Made by a program: the position numbers and the translations under genes | Source: Rossellomorea vietnamensis | GTDB lineage: Bacteria; Bacillota; Bacilli; Bacillales; Bacillaceae_B | NCBI RefSeq assembly: GCF_008180415.1 | Contig: NZ_VTEI01000002.1 | Span: forward strand, 454,518-518,517 | Direction: 5' to 3' | Length of the DNA: 64,000 bases | The notes under the pieces: generated by a model | The model's input: the letters and a program-made list of their open reading frames with translations, nothing else | Databases searched by the model: none | What the model was told of the DNA's origin: nothing | Shown here: piece by piece, positions 26,544 to 36,554 of the stretch | Position numbering within the stretch: position 1 is the stretch's first letter | How the letters are laid out: the number at the start of each line of letters is the position of its first letter

Positions 26544-27668
26544 TTACTGCTTTCGTGCTTCTGTCATCTGCTTCCACACAGAACCCTTGGCAGCCTCTCC
26601 GCCCTCGATTCTTTCAATAGCCATTCTGACCTGAAGCTTGACTTCAAATTCGGGATCATCTTCGGCAGCTTTCAAAGCAGGCAGTATGCTTTCATCTCCT
26701 GCTTCATATAGGAACATGGCCGCACGCCACCGCACAAGCTTATTTTTATCCTGAAGGGCGTCCGCCATTTCATTCATTGCCTCTTTAAAACCGAGGTCTG
26801 AGAGGCAGTCTCCTGCGGTTCTTCTGACTGTCACGGTCTTGTCTTTCAACCCTTTATATAATAAAGGAAGCACCATTTTGTCCTCGATCATTCCTACATA
26901 TACGACAGCCAGCCTGCGGATGGAAGCTTTTTCATCATTCAATGCTTTCTCAAGAAGCGGCAAGTCTTCCAGCTCAGGATCCTTTATGCTATCTAAAAGC
27001 TGATACCGTGTCTGCCAATCAGGTGCATTAAAATCTTCAACGGTCACTTTCTTTCCGCCTTTACTTTGCTTCTCATCTTTACTTTCCGGATTCTGTGCTC
27101 TTTTAACTAGTGAGTGCAGACGGTCTTGGGGGTAAGCTGCAAGAAGCTCTTCCACCACGCTTTCCCCGATTTCTTCCAGTTCACCATAGCGGGCGCCCTG
27201 GTCTTTCCATTTTCTAAGGAGAACCACATTATCTCCTTCCATTTGTGCATCGCTTACAGCTTTAACGAACTGTTCCGGCATGGAAAAGCGTTTTTCCTCC
27301 GAATCAGTTGAAAGCTTCACCTGCATGGGAATTCCTTTGAATTCCTGTACACTGACAGCGACTTCCCCAAAATGCTCATCAGCTTGCAATGCTTCATTAT
27401 GAGCTTCTGATTCTTCTCCAAATGCTTTTCTTACTCGGGGAAGAAGCTCCTGCCAGTCAAATTTAGCATTTCTTTCAACAGCCAGGAAGTCGGCAACATG
27501 ATAGACGCCTTTAATTCCTTCAATCTCCAGGATATCTTTAATTCTCTTAGGTGCAGAATCCGCATCCTCTTTTTTATAGTTATTGCTTTTGCCGCCAGCC
27601 ATTTCTTCATCTAAAATGATTTTCATTGTATTTGGGCTTGGCGTTGGTTCTATGGATTTGATCCTCAT
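26544..27668 (-). CDS. ypgR: Conserved virulence factor C-like protein (YpgR)
   Basis: 374 residues. N-terminal NifU/Nfu-like domain (IKSIEPTPSPNTMKIILDEE start), a central region, then HEAT-like repeats from about residue 230 to the end (EDLPLLEKALNDEKASIRRL and similar units every ~31 residues). Homologues are the CvfC proteins of staphylococci, named from a virulence screen. The Nfu_N domain lacks the CxxC cluster site, so iron-sulfur carriage is not implied. ATG 27668 follows AAAGGGG. Confidence 0.85.
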   Translation of the reverse strand: MRIKSIEPTPSPNTMKIILDEEMAGGKSNNYKKEDADSAPKRIKDILEIEGIKGVYHVADFLAVERNAKFDWQELLPRVRKAFGEESEAHNEALQADEHFGEVAVSVQEFKGIPMQVKLSTDSEEKRFSMPEQFVKAVSDAQMEGDNVVLLRKWKDQGARYGELEEIGESVVEELLAAYPQDRLHSLVKRAQNPESKDEKQSKGGKKVTVEDFNAPDWQTRYQLLDSIKDPELEDLPLLEKALNDEKASIRRLAVVYVGMIEDKMVLPLLYKGLKDKTVTVRRTAGDCLSDLGFKEAMNEMADALQDKNKLVRWRAAMFLYEAGDESILPALKAAEDDPEFEVKLQVRMAIERIEGGEAAKGSVWKQMTEARKQ

Positions 27669-27740
27669 GATCTTGACCCCTTTCTCCGTCATAATTATCT
27701 ATAGTTTAACATAGACAGAATAGGTTTCTAATGAATGTGC

Positions 27741-29627
27741 TTAATCCTCCGCAATTTCAGAAAGGTAGGACCATCGTTCAATTAAATGTTCCAGGGCTGT
27801 ATTATACTGATTGATTTCTTCCATTAGTTTCTGGGCTCTTTCAAAATCGCTTCCGACCGCTTCAAGTGAGGCTTGTGCCTCAGCAAGCTTTTCTTCCGTA
27901 TCTGCGATTTTGTCATCGATTGCTTCCCATTCCCTTTTCTCGTTATAATTCATCCGCTTCTTTTTCTCAGAAGCAGGCTTTGCGGCTGGCTTGTCTGAAG
28001 GCTTCTTTTCTTTCACTTCCGCTTTCTCATCCGTTTTCTGGGCAAGATACTCAGAGTATTCTCCTAAATAGGTCCCGATATGACCGCTTCCTTCAAAGAC
28101 GAGAAGCTGTTCTGCCGTTTTATCAAGAAAATAACGATCATGGGAGACCGTAATGACTACACCTGAAAAATCCATAATATAGTCCTCAAGAACGGTCAAT
28201 GTTTCTGTGTCAAGATCATTGGTAGGTTCATCGAGCAGGAGTACATTCGGCTTGGTCATCAATAATTTCAACAAGAAAAGCCTTCGTTTTTCTCCTCCTG
28301 AAAGCTTTCTGATCAGCGTTCCATGACTGTGCATGGGAAACAGGAAACGTTCGAGCATGCTTGCGGCCGATATTTGGTCTCCGCTGTCAGTTGTGATTAC
28401 TTCTGCGGATTCCCTGATATATTCAATCATTCTTTTATTTTCGTCCATTTCTTCATGGCCCTGAGTATAATAAGCGATCTTCACTGTCTGCCCCTGGTTC
28501 AAATCGCCTGAATCTAGTTCGTCGGTGCCAGCTAGAATATTAAGGAATGTCGATTTTCCGCTTCCGTTTCTTCCGACCACCCCAATACGATCGCCTGGCT
28601 TGATCAAGTAATTGAATCTGTCGAGAATAATCTGTCCCGGATAACTTTTTACCGCATCCTTAAATTCAAAAACCTGTTTGCCCAGACGGCTTCCTGAAAG
28701 AGACATATCTATTCCATCACTTGCTCCTGAAGGAGACATGTCCTCTTCCAGATTTTCAAAACGTTGTATCCTTGCCTTCTGCTTGGTCGTCCGTGCTTTG
28801 GCACCACGTCTCATCCAGGCTAACTCCCTGCGATAGAGATTCTTTTGCTTTTCAGCCATATGTTTTTCTTGTTCATTTCTTTCAGCCTTCGCCTCAATGA
28901 ATGCCTGGTAATTTCCTTTATAGGAGTAAAGGCTGCCTCCATCTAGTTCAAAGATCCGGTTAGTGACGCGGTCCAGAAAATATCTATCATGTGTGACAAC
29001 CAGCACAGCGCCCTGATACCTTGACAGGTAATCCTCAAGCCACTTAATTGACTGATAATCGAGATGGTTGGTAGGCTCGTCGAGTATTAGAAGATCAGGT
29101 GTTTCAATCAACACTTGTGCAAGTGCCACACGCTTCTTCTGCCCTCCCGAAAGCTCACCGACCTTTTTAGAAAACTGCGAAATGCCGAGTTTAGTCAACA
29201 CTGCCTTTGCATTGGCATTGGCATCCCAAGCATTATGGATTTCCATCTGCCTTTGCGCCTCAAATAATACTTCCTGATTGCGCTGGCTTTCAGGACTTTC
29301 TTCTAACTGGAGCAAGGCAGTTTCGTAATCACGCATCACCTTGATAACCGCGGCATCGCTTCGGAATACCTGGCTGAGTACGGTTAATGCAGGATCAAGA
29401 TCTGGCTCCTGAGATAAATATGAAATCACATAATCATTCGGCTTGGTCATATCTCCACTATCTGCTTCATCCCAGCCTGCAATAATTTTCAAAAGGCTTG
29501 ATTTACCAGTTCCATTGACTCCTATCAGCCCTGCTCTCTCCTTATCTGTTATCGTAAAGCCTATATTCTTGAAAAGGGTTTTCTCCCCGTAGGATTTTGT
29601 AATGTTTTCAACTGTTAACATCCTCAT
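27741..29627 (-). CDS. ABC-F family ATPase (YfmR/Uup-like)
   Basis: 628 residues, soluble, two ATPase domains. Walker A GVNGTGKSS and GRNGSGKST; signatures LSGGQKKR and LSGGEKRR; Walker B LLILDEPTNHLD and VLLLDEPTNDLD. A Lys/Pro-rich linker and a C-terminal coiled coil (EKREWEAIDDKIADTEEKLA) follow; this ABC_tran_CTD is typical of Uup/YfmR members acting at the ribosome. Start ATG 29627 overlaps the ypgQ stop (ATGA). A resistance role is possible but not suggested by context. Confidence 0.92.
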   Translation of the reverse strand: MRMLTVENITKSYGEKTLFKNIGFTITDKERAGLIGVNGTGKSSLLKIIAGWDEADSGDMTKPNDYVISYLSQEPDLDPALTVLSQVFRSDAAVIKVMRDYETALLQLEESPESQRNQEVLFEAQRQMEIHNAWDANANAKAVLTKLGISQFSKKVGELSGGQKKRVALAQVLIETPDLLILDEPTNHLDYQSIKWLEDYLSRYQGAVLVVTHDRYFLDRVTNRIFELDGGSLYSYKGNYQAFIEAKAERNEQEKHMAEKQKNLYRRELAWMRRGAKARTTKQKARIQRFENLEEDMSPSGASDGIDMSLSGSRLGKQVFEFKDAVKSYPGQIILDRFNYLIKPGDRIGVVGRNGSGKSTFLNILAGTDELDSGDLNQGQTVKIAYYTQGHEEMDENKRMIEYIRESAEVITTDSGDQISAASMLERFLFPMHSHGTLIRKLSGGEKRRLFLLKLLMTKPNVLLLDEPTNDLDTETLTVLEDYIMDFSGVVITVSHDRYFLDKTAEQLLVFEGSGHIGTYLGEYSEYLAQKTDEKAEVKEKKPSDKPAAKPASEKKKRMNYNEKREWEAIDDKIADTEEKLAEAQASLEAVGSDFERAQKLMEEINQYNTALEHLIERWSYLSEIAED

Positions 29628-30268
29628 TGCTGACCATTCCATTCTTTGTAAAATTGCTTGAGAAAAAGTTCCATAAACCTATGCCGTTCTTCTGCGATCT
29701 CTCTTCCAGTCTCTGTGCACATCTTATCCTTTAAGAGAAGCAGCTTCTCATAAAAATGATGGATGGTGGATGATTCTCCATTCCGGTATTCATCATGTGT
29801 CATCTTTTCTCTCACCGCGAGTCCGGGGACATAGATCGGATTGCCTTTTTTGCCTCCATAAGCAAAGGTCCTCGCAATACCGATTGCACCGACAGCATCC
29901 AGCCTGTCTGCATCCCTGACTGCTTTGGCTTCCAAGGTATCCAGTGTGCCCTCTTGACCGCCGCGATAGGAAATCACTGATATAATCTCTAGAATCTTCT
30001 CTTTTTCTTCATTATGTAATTCTATACTATTCAGTACTCTATGTAACTTATCCTGCCCCTCCTGTTCACTTTCATTAAGCTTATCATCTGCCACATCATG
30101 CAGCAGAGCAGCGGCCTCTATCCTGGCGAGGTGGCAGCTTCCTTCATTTCTTCCTATATATAAAGCAAGATTTCTTACTCTGTCTATATGGTACCAGTCA
30201 TGTCCGCTTGAGTCCCCGGCATGAATTTTTTTCACTAGCTTCTCCAGGATTTTAAGGTTGTTTTTCAT
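29624..30268 (-). CDS. ypgQ: HD-domain phosphohydrolase (YpgQ)
   Basis: 214 residues. Metal-binding HD motifs: H in HDWYHIDRV, HD in ALLHDVADDK, and the distal D in RDADRLDAVG. B. subtilis YpgQ is a manganese-dependent (d)NTP pyrophosphohydrolase (recalled). ATG follows GGAGGG. Translationally coupled to the ABC-F gene downstream. Confidence 0.88.
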   Translation of the reverse strand: MKNNLKILEKLVKKIHAGDSSGHDWYHIDRVRNLALYIGRNEGSCHLARIEAAALLHDVADDKLNESEQEGQDKLHRVLNSIELHNEEKEKILEIISVISYRGGQEGTLDTLEAKAVRDADRLDAVGAIGIARTFAYGGKKGNPIYVPGLAVREKMTHDEYRNGESSTIHHFYEKLLLLKDKMCTETGREIAEERHRFMELFLKQFYKEWNGQQ

Positions 30269-30614
30269 GGAGGGTTCCTCCTTTTAACAAATTAAGTTAT
30301 TGATCGAAAATCAGGCAGTCTTTCGAATCCAGTTTCGGCACCCAGGAATTCTTCTTAGCATCTAAGGAGCAAATAACCTATGGAGGACATTTGCCGGCGG
30401 GAGATAAAAAGGGAGCTTTCGTTTATTAATCTATTTTAACAGATTGGGGAAGTAAATTTATTGGTACTCTGATTATTGACCAAGGAGAAATAAGGAGACT
30501 ATTGAATAGACCCTCTTGGACCTGATTTCTGTAAAACTCTGAGGCATTTAATCGTATGGATTATTATTCTTGGTACAACTTTCTCTTCATAAAGAATGTG
30601 AAGATTTTTTTGAG

Positions 30615-30755
30615 TTACCATGCCATTTTCTTCTTAGCTTCCTGACTTAATGGCACGTGTCCATGCTGCCAGATCTTCTGCTTCTTGTTTAGAAGGTGAT
30701 CTTTGTAAATAAAGACGTTATCAAATTTATATAGAATGGCAGCATAGTTTGCCAA
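30615..30755 (-). CDS. Possible small gene or gene remnant
   Basis: An open frame of 46 codons (LANYAAILYKFDNVFIYKDH, then ... IWQHGHVPLSQEAKKKMAW) reads like a real protein rather than chance. It has only a TTG start and no ribosome binding site. The remainder of the 580-bp space between ypgQ and the second DegV gene shows nothing else. It may be the end of a decayed gene. Confidence 0.25.
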   Translation of the reverse strand: MANYAAILYKFDNVFIYKDHLLNKKQKIWQHGHVPLSQEAKKKMAW

Positions 30756-30817
30756 AAGAGTTTTACAGATGACTTTTACAAGAATGCATAAGATTAATTT
30801 TTAATATTCCTAAGCAC

Positions 30818-30844
30818 AAAAAAAGAAGAGGGAATCTTCCCTCC
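30818..30844 (-). terminator. Terminator of the second DegV gene
   Basis: Minus-strand GAGGGAA-GA-TTCCCTC followed by TTCTTTTTTT. Confidence 0.78.
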
Positions 30845-30847
30845 ACC

Positions 30848-31687
30848 TTACTGAGCAAACCAGCTGATTCCCAATGTGTTTTCCCCTGCATGCACTCCGA
30901 TGACAGCACCTAGTTCATGCGAGGAAAAGTCAATATCGGGGTACTTTGCTGAAAGGCCGGTAATCCAGGAATCCGCTTCCTCTTTATTCGATCCATACAG
31001 AATATAAACCTCTTTGATTTTTTTGTGCAAAAGCACTTCATTCAAATAGTCTTTCATCCTGCTGTAGCCTTTTACTGTGCTTCTTACCTTTTCCTCTACT
31101 TCAAGTTTTCCATCTTTTATCGCCAGGATCGGTTTAATTTTCAGGACAGAACCCAGAAAAAATGATACTCCGTTCATTCTCCCGCTTTTGTGAAGTTGTT
31201 CAAGGCTGCCTACCATGACATACGTTTCACCGGAATCGATTTTAAACAATAAGAGCTCTTCAATTTCAGAAGGACTCTTACCTTTCTTCCACGCATCGAT
31301 ACCTTCCTCTATGAGCTTTGTCAGAGGGTAGGATAAGATTTTGGAATCAATAACGGTCACAGGTATATCCACAAGCTGTGCTGCCTGGCGTGCAGAAGAA
31401 ATGGTTCCGCTGAAAGCTGCTGAGACATGTATGGAAAAAATATGATCATACTCTCCTTGAAGTTTTGAGTAAAGTTCCTTGAATACTCCGATAGATGGCT
31501 GTGAAGTTTTGGCATCGGAGCCGTTTTCTTTTAACAAGTGAAATAGTTCTTGAGGAAATAAGTCGACCCCGTCTTTGTATTCCTTGCCCCCAATCAATAT
31601 ATTCATCGGCACAACAAATACATTTTTCAGTTCATCCAATTTTTCAGTCCTGCATGCGGTACTGTCTGTCACCCACGCTATCTTCAT
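30848..31687 (-). CDS. DegV family protein (copy 2)
   Basis: 279 residues. WVTDSTACRTE at the start, KTSQPSIGVF, the lipid-site SIHVSAAFSGTISSARQAA, VTVIDSKILSYPL, LEQLHKSGRM, and IGVHAGENTLGISW at the end. Same fold and probable FakB-like fatty-acid binding as the protein at 16731, but clearly diverged. ATG 31687 follows GGGGGACGAGGAGG. Possibly co-transcribed with the 162-residue gene 60 bases upstream. Confidence 0.87.
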   Translation of the reverse strand: MKIAWVTDSTACRTEKLDELKNVFVVPMNILIGGKEYKDGVDLFPQELFHLLKENGSDAKTSQPSIGVFKELYSKLQGEYDHIFSIHVSAAFSGTISSARQAAQLVDIPVTVIDSKILSYPLTKLIEEGIDAWKKGKSPSEIEELLLFKIDSGETYVMVGSLEQLHKSGRMNGVSFFLGSVLKIKPILAIKDGKLEVEEKVRSTVKGYSRMKDYLNEVLLHKKIKEVYILYGSNKEEADSWITGLSAKYPDIDFSSHELGAVIGVHAGENTLGISWFAQ

Positions 31688-31745
31688 CCTCCTCGTCCCC
31701 CTTACTCTATATGTATGTCCATGCACTATTTATCTATGAACTTAT

Positions 31746-32234
31746 TTAGAATAATTGCAGCAATGAATTCTCTATATGAAGGACGATTTCCTCCAAATCG
31801 TCCACCATTTCTTCCGTGATGATCCGATTAAAGTCAACAATTGCCTGGTATAAAGATGGATGGAGGGTGGAAGTCACTTCCCGCCATTCAATTTTCCGGC
31901 GTTCCCCCCACCATTCTTCCATACTTGTGATGAAGGTTGCTGGAAACGGGCTTCCTTCTGATTCATACAGAACTTGAAGCCTTGCCCCCGGTTCTCCCCC
32001 GAACTCAGGAAAAGCCTCTGCATTCCATTCTTTAGCACCTGCACTCAATGAGACCGTCACAGTAATCTTTTCACTGGCTGGGTTGCAAAGGGTTAAAGAA
32101 TATCTCCTTGCCAGACTTGCCAGATCTACATTATCTTCTCTATTAACCACCTTGAGCGACCCTAATAGTTCGAGTTCATAAAGAGCTCCCTGAAGGACCA
32201 CTTTAAGGTTTTCATAGGCTGTAGGATCAAACAC
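31746..32234 (-). CDS. Uncharacterised 162-residue protein
   Basis: I do not recognise the family. Acidic, Trp-containing, soluble; middle section with alternating strands (KITVTVSLSAGAKEWNAEAF) and a C-terminal helix (EEMVDDLEEIVLHIENSLLQ). GTG 32234 is preceded by AAGGGGAAAAAAGCA. It lies 27 bases after fhs and just before degV2, so it probably belongs to the same transcript. Confidence 0.65.
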   Translation of the reverse strand: MFDPTAYENLKVVLQGALYELELLGSLKVVNREDNVDLASLARRYSLTLCNPASEKITVTVSLSAGAKEWNAEAFPEFGGEPGARLQVLYESEGSPFPATFITSMEEWWGERRKIEWREVTSTLHPSLYQAIVDFNRIITEEMVDDLEEIVLHIENSLLQLF

Positions 32235-32260
32235 TGCTTTTTTCCCCTTTCATCCCTGAC

Positions 32261-33952
32261 TTAATAAAGTCCGCTTACATTACCTTTTTCGTCTACATCC
32301 ATCCCATAAGCTGCAGGGATTTTGGGAAGGCCCGGCATTGTCATGACTTCGCCAGTCAAAGCTACGATGAACCCTGCACCTATTTTGGGCCTGAGCTCCC
32401 TGATGTGTATGGAGAAATCTCTTGGTCTACCCAGCTTTTTTGCATCGTCTGAAAGGGAATATTGGGTTTTAGCCATGCATACCGGTAATTGTCCCCACCC
32501 ATTACCTTCAATTTCTTTAAGCTGTCTTTCTGCTTTTACAGAAAACTCAACGTCTCCCGCTCCGTAAACATTGTAAGCGACCGTTTTGATTTTATCTTCA
32601 ATGCTTACCTGATTGTCATACAATCTTTTAAAAGACTTCCGGCCATTGGTAATGACATCGATCACTTTGTGAGCTAAATCCTTTCCGCCTTTTCCCCCAT
32701 TTTCCCATACTTCTGTCAGTGATACAGCTGCCCCATGGCTTTCACACCAGTTCATTAGAAAAGATAGTTCCGCCTCTGTGTCTGTAATGAACTTATTGAC
32801 AGCTATGACATAAGGAACCCCGAACAGGCTGATGGTTTCCATATGCTTCTGAAGGTTCTCTAATCCTTTTTCAAGTGCAGTCAGATTCTCTTGAGATAAA
32901 TCCTTCTTGTTCTGTCCTCCATGCATCTTCAGCGCACGTACGGTTGCTACCAGCACTACGGCATCCGGGCTGGTTCCGAGTGCAGTTGTTTTGATGTTCA
33001 TGAATTTTTCTGCCCCTAAATCGGCTCCAAAGCCGGATTCTGTGACCACATAATCTGAAAGTTTCAAAGCAGTGCGGGTGGCAATGACTGAGTTGCAGCC
33101 ATGGGCGATGTTGGCAAAAGGACCGCCATGAACAAGAGCTGGTGTATGTTCGATAGTCTGTACAAGGTTGGGTTTCATGGCATCCTTCAGCAGCATGGTT
33201 AGTGCTCCTGCTACTCCAAGCTGCTGAACGGTGACTGGTTCCTTATGTATGTTATAAGCGATCACCATGCTGCCAAGGCGGTTCTTTAAATCATCAAGGT
33301 CATTTGCCAGGCATAGGACGGCCATGATTTCAGATGCGACTGTTATGTCAAACCCATCTTCTCTCGGCACACCCTGGACAGGGCCTCCCAATCCAATGAT
33401 AATCTGCCTTAGAGCCCTGTCATTCATATCAAGCGCCCTTTTCCAGGTGATTCTTCTCTGATCAATCTCAAGTTCATTTCCCTGGTGCATATGATTATCG
33501 ATCATTGCCGCTAATGCATTATTGGCAGTAGTTATGGCATGGATATCCCCTGTGAAATGAAGGTTAATATCCTCCATCGGAAGAACCTGGGCATATCCGC
33601 CGCCTGCCGCTCCGCCCTTGACCCCCATTGTCGGTCCCAAAGACGGTTCTCTGAGAGCGATCATTGTTTTTTTATTGATTGAATTCAGGGCATCGCCAAG
33701 TCCGACTGTCACAGTTGATTTGCCTTCTCCTGCTGGAGTCGGATTAATGGACGTAACCAGTATCAGCTTCCCATCCTGTCGGCCTTCCAGTTTTTTTAAC
33801 GTTTCATACGATAATTTCGCTTTGTATTTACCGTACAGTTCGATATCCTCTTCCTGAAGACCGAGGGATCCTGCTATATCCAAGATAGGGAGCATTTCTG
33901 CCTTCTGTGCTATTTCAATGTCTGATAAAAACTTCTTTTTATTATGTTCCAT
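32261..33952 (-). CDS. fhs: Formate-tetrahydrofolate ligase
   Basis: 563 residues; ATP-dependent formation of 10-formyl-tetrahydrofolate. P-loop-like [18 protein letters not shown], then [20 protein letters not shown] and [10 protein letters not shown], all characteristic. B. subtilis lacks fhs as I recall, whereas many related Bacillaceae have it. ATG 33952 has AGGAGG seven bases upstream; the frame is open for another 43 codons without a site. The 366-bp leader region holds AT-rich DNA and a MITE-A copy, no further gene. Confidence 0.96.
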   Translation of the reverse strand: MEHNKKKFLSDIEIAQKAEMLPILDIAGSLGLQEEDIELYGKYKAKLSYETLKKLEGRQDGKLILVTSINPTPAGEGKSTVTVGLGDALNSINKKTMIALREPSLGPTMGVKGGAAGGGYAQVLPMEDINLHFTGDIHAITTANNALAAMIDNHMHQGNELEIDQRRITWKRALDMNDRALRQIIIGLGGPVQGVPREDGFDITVASEIMAVLCLANDLDDLKNRLGSMVIAYNIHKEPVTVQQLGVAGALTMLLKDAMKPNLVQTIEHTPALVHGGPFANIAHGCNSVIATRTALKLSDYVVTESGFGADLGAEKFMNIKTTALGTSPDAVVLVATVRALKMHGGQNKKDLSQENLTALEKGLENLQKHMETISLFGVPYVIAVNKFITDTEAELSFLMNWCESHGAAVSLTEVWENGGKGGKDLAHKVIDVITNGRKSFKRLYDNQVSIEDKIKTVAYNVYGAGDVEFSVKAERQLKEIEGNGWGQLPVCMAKTQYSLSDDAKKLGRPRDFSIHIRELRPKIGAGFIVALTGEVMTMPGLPKIPAAYGMDVDEKGNVSGLY

Positions 33953-34123
33953 TTTCATTCCTCCTGAAATCTTAAGGCATCGCATAAATCTTTTTAACCC
34001 TATGTAACTTTTACAAAACTGGCTTAGTTCCTTCATATACACTTTACAAATTTTTTGTAACCTATTTTTATAGGATACCATTTTTTCTTTATATTGAGGG
34101 GGCTCTGTTTGTGCATAATAAAA

Positions 34124-34312
34124 GGCTGTTTTCTCATATATTGTTGCTTTCGGAAAAATCCGAAGAGCCGGATTTTTCCCCGGATACTAAGAGTTTTATC
34201 TCTTATCGAGGGAGAGTAGCCCTTTTCTTCGATGTTTCCAGATTTCACCTCTTTTCATATGGTTATTTTTTCGAATTAGTATCAAATAACAACAAAGTTT
34301 ACGAAAAGAGCC
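34124..34312. repeat. MITE-like repeat A, full-length copy next to a start codon
   Basis: 189 bp from GGCTGTTTTCTCATATATTG to CAAAGTTTACGAAAAGAGCC. It lies between the divergent fhs and UgtP-like genes; its right end is seven bases before the ATG of the latter. The last bases of the repeat (GAAAAGAG) are the only purine tract available as ribosome binding site for that gene. Confidence 0.88.
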
Positions 34313-34319
34313 TAATAAA

Positions 34320-35447
34320 ATGACGATTTTGATATTGACTGCTCATTACGGTGAAGGACATGTCCAGACTGCTCAAACGCTTGCAGATACATTCATTGAG
34401 AAAGGTGTGCAAAATGTCCATGTTTGTGATCTGTACGGGGAAGCTTATCCGGCAATCCATAGCTTTGCACAAACTCTCCTGAAGAAAAGTTTTTCAAGAT
34501 TAGGAGCTCCTTTGTATAAAGCGTTCTATTACGGCACAGATAAGCTGTCAGCCAAAGGGCTTTCATACTTCTACCAACATCTTGGGAAGAAAAGACTCAT
34601 AGAATTATTCCAATCATACCGCCCGGATATTATCATTACCACTTTTCCTATGCATGCAGGTGCCTATCTGCGCTCACGTCCGGCATTCAACATTCCGACA
34701 TACACCGTCATCACCGACTATTGTGCCCACCCTTTATGGACCCATCCCTTGATTGAACAGTATTATGTCGCCTCACAGCAGGTCAAAAATACTCTTACCA
34801 GTTTCGGAGTGAACGAGAATCGAATTGGAGTAACAGGCATACCAATCCGAAAAGGATTTAGCCACCCTCCTGATCGTTCATCGGAAACCTTCAAGAAATT
34901 CAGCCTGGATCACACTAAAAAAACAGTTGTTATTGCTGGTGGAGGACTTGGTCTTCTGCCCGATGTAGATGAAATCTATAAAGGGCTGAATACTCGCAGC
35001 ATTCAGATCGTCCTCGTCACCGGAAGGAATAGTGAATTAAAAAATCAACTTTCGGATGTTTATAAATCCTATGAAAACATCAAAATCTTAGGGTATGTCG
35101 ATAACATACTTGAACTCATGTCTGTAACTGACTGCCTCGTCACCAAGCCCGGCGCTATCACTCTCACAGAAGCCGCTTCATTGAATATTCCGGTTATCTT
35201 AGTAAATCCGAATCCTGGACAGGAGACTGAAAATGCACGATTCTTTGCCAGTAAAGGCGCTGCCGTCATTGCCTTAAAAGCCGAATCCATAACGCCCTAT
35301 ATTTCTTCGATACTTTCTGATGAAGTGCTCAGGCAGCAGTTTTCCAAAGGATACCAATCTATTTATAAAAGAGGAGCAGCCATGAAGATCGCGGATGATA
35401 TCCTTGAACGAAATGTTCATCTTCGTCAACAAAAAGGAGCCAACTAA
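34320..35447 (+). CDS. UgtP/MGDG-synthase-like glycosyltransferase
   Basis: 375 residues, GT28 fold. N-terminal LILTAHYGEGHVQTAQTLAD; the middle ITDYCAHPLWTH; the acceptor/donor loop TGIPIRKGF; and the UDP-sugar site in VTKPGAITLTEAASLNIPVILVNPNPGQE. It resembles B. subtilis UgtP, which puts glucose on diacylglycerol. The protein begins about four residues later than UgtP. It is probably a paralogue of ugtP. Downstream hydrolase starts one base after its stop. Confidence 0.88.
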   Translation: MTILILTAHYGEGHVQTAQTLADTFIEKGVQNVHVCDLYGEAYPAIHSFAQTLLKKSFSRLGAPLYKAFYYGTDKLSAKGLSYFYQHLGKKRLIELFQSYRPDIIITTFPMHAGAYLRSRPAFNIPTYTVITDYCAHPLWTHPLIEQYYVASQQVKNTLTSFGVNENRIGVTGIPIRKGFSHPPDRSSETFKKFSLDHTKKTVVIAGGGLGLLPDVDEIYKGLNTRSIQIVLVTGRNSELKNQLSDVYKSYENIKILGYVDNILELMSVTDCLVTKPGAITLTEAASLNIPVILVNPNPGQETENARFFASKGAAVIALKAESITPYISSILSDEVLRQQFSKGYQSIYKRGAAMKIADDILERNVHLRQQKGAN

Positions 35448-35448
35448 T

Positions 35449-36429
35449 ATGGATACACTGACTCATGTGATCATCGGTGGTGGAATTGCATCCTTAAGCA
35501 TGCTGGATCCTGTTATAGCTGAATCAGGAATCACTCCATTCATTTATGCATCTTGTATACTGGGCTCTAATGCGCCTGATCTTGATTACTTATACAAGAT
35601 AAAAGGAAAAAGTTCATACTACCGTAACCATAGAGGGTTTTCACATTCCCTTCCCATGGTGCTGGTATGGACACTTTTGATTTCCTTGCTTTTTGTTCCA
35701 TTGGCCTCTCCTGTTACTCTGCTGCATATAGCCTTTTGGACCTATCTATCTGTACAATTTCATGTTATTTCTGATATTCTCAATATTCATGGAACACAGG
35801 CTTTACGCCCTTTTTCAGCAAAATGGCTGTCCCTTGATGCCATTCCGCTTTTTGACTTTTTTATTTTAGCCCTTCACGCAGGTGGGTTTGCAGCTATTGG
35901 ATTAGGAGAACCGCCTGGTGAAAGCTTTCTTATTGTTTATGAGATTCTTGGCTTTTATTTTGGGATACGACTGCTGGTTTCTTTTTCAGTCAAAAAACAT
36001 CTGAATGCTCATTTCAAAAATGCAGGAAGAATAAAAATCATTCCATCCATGAATTTATGGAGTTTTCACGTCATCATTGAAACAGAAGAAGATTTTATTC
36101 TCGGGCAGTACTCACTCGGTAATCTTGTCATTGAAACTATACTGAGCAAATCCTTAGAAATGGATAGCAGCGTGCAGGTTTCCTTGCAAGATGAAAAAAT
36201 TGCCGATTTTCTATTCAGTACACCGTTTGTACTGCCGAAAGTTGTACACCGAAAGAACAGGATCGAAGTCAGGTGGATTGATTTGCGTTTCAGGAAGAAA
36301 CTTTTCTTTCCCTTCATGGCAGTATTTGTGTTAAATAAATCCCTTACCAGCGGAAAAGCATATGCAGGCTGGTTCCACAGCCCTTTCCAATTCAAGAAAA
36401 AGGTAAATCAGTTGAACAATGATTTATAA
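35449..36429 (+). CDS. Membrane-bound metal-dependent hydrolase (YfhP/DUF457-like)
   Basis: 326 residues. N-terminal MDTLTHVIIGGGIASL, SNAPDLDYLY and RNHRGFSHSLPMVLVWTLLI give the His/Asp pattern of the YdjM/DUF457 family. Four or more membrane segments are followed by a soluble C-terminal part of about 130 residues. ATG 35449 (AAAAAGGAG upstream) lies one base after the glycosyltransferase stop, so the pair is an operon; a lipid-related role is an inference from this. Confidence 0.85.
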   Translation: MDTLTHVIIGGGIASLSMLDPVIAESGITPFIYASCILGSNAPDLDYLYKIKGKSSYYRNHRGFSHSLPMVLVWTLLISLLFVPLASPVTLLHIAFWTYLSVQFHVISDILNIHGTQALRPFSAKWLSLDAIPLFDFFILALHAGGFAAIGLGEPPGESFLIVYEILGFYFGIRLLVSFSVKKHLNAHFKNAGRIKIIPSMNLWSFHVIIETEEDFILGQYSLGNLVIETILSKSLEMDSSVQVSLQDEKIADFLFSTPFVLPKVVHRKNRIEVRWIDLRFRKKLFFPFMAVFVLNKSLTSGKAYAGWFHSPFQFKKKVNQLNNDL

Positions 36430-36473
36430 ATGCGGCGCATAGGATGACTTATTCTTATGGGCTCAGTCCTTAA

Positions 36474-36512
36474 ACTCAAACCCCACTCCATCAAGTAACG
36501 GAGCGGGGTTTT
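36474..36512. terminator. Bidirectional terminator
   Basis: AAACCCC pairs with GGGGTTT, with inner pairing of CTCC and GGAG, between convergent genes. Confidence 0.75.
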
Positions 36513-36554
36513 CAATGGACCGAAAAGAACATCCGGCCAATCTATAGAATTCCT

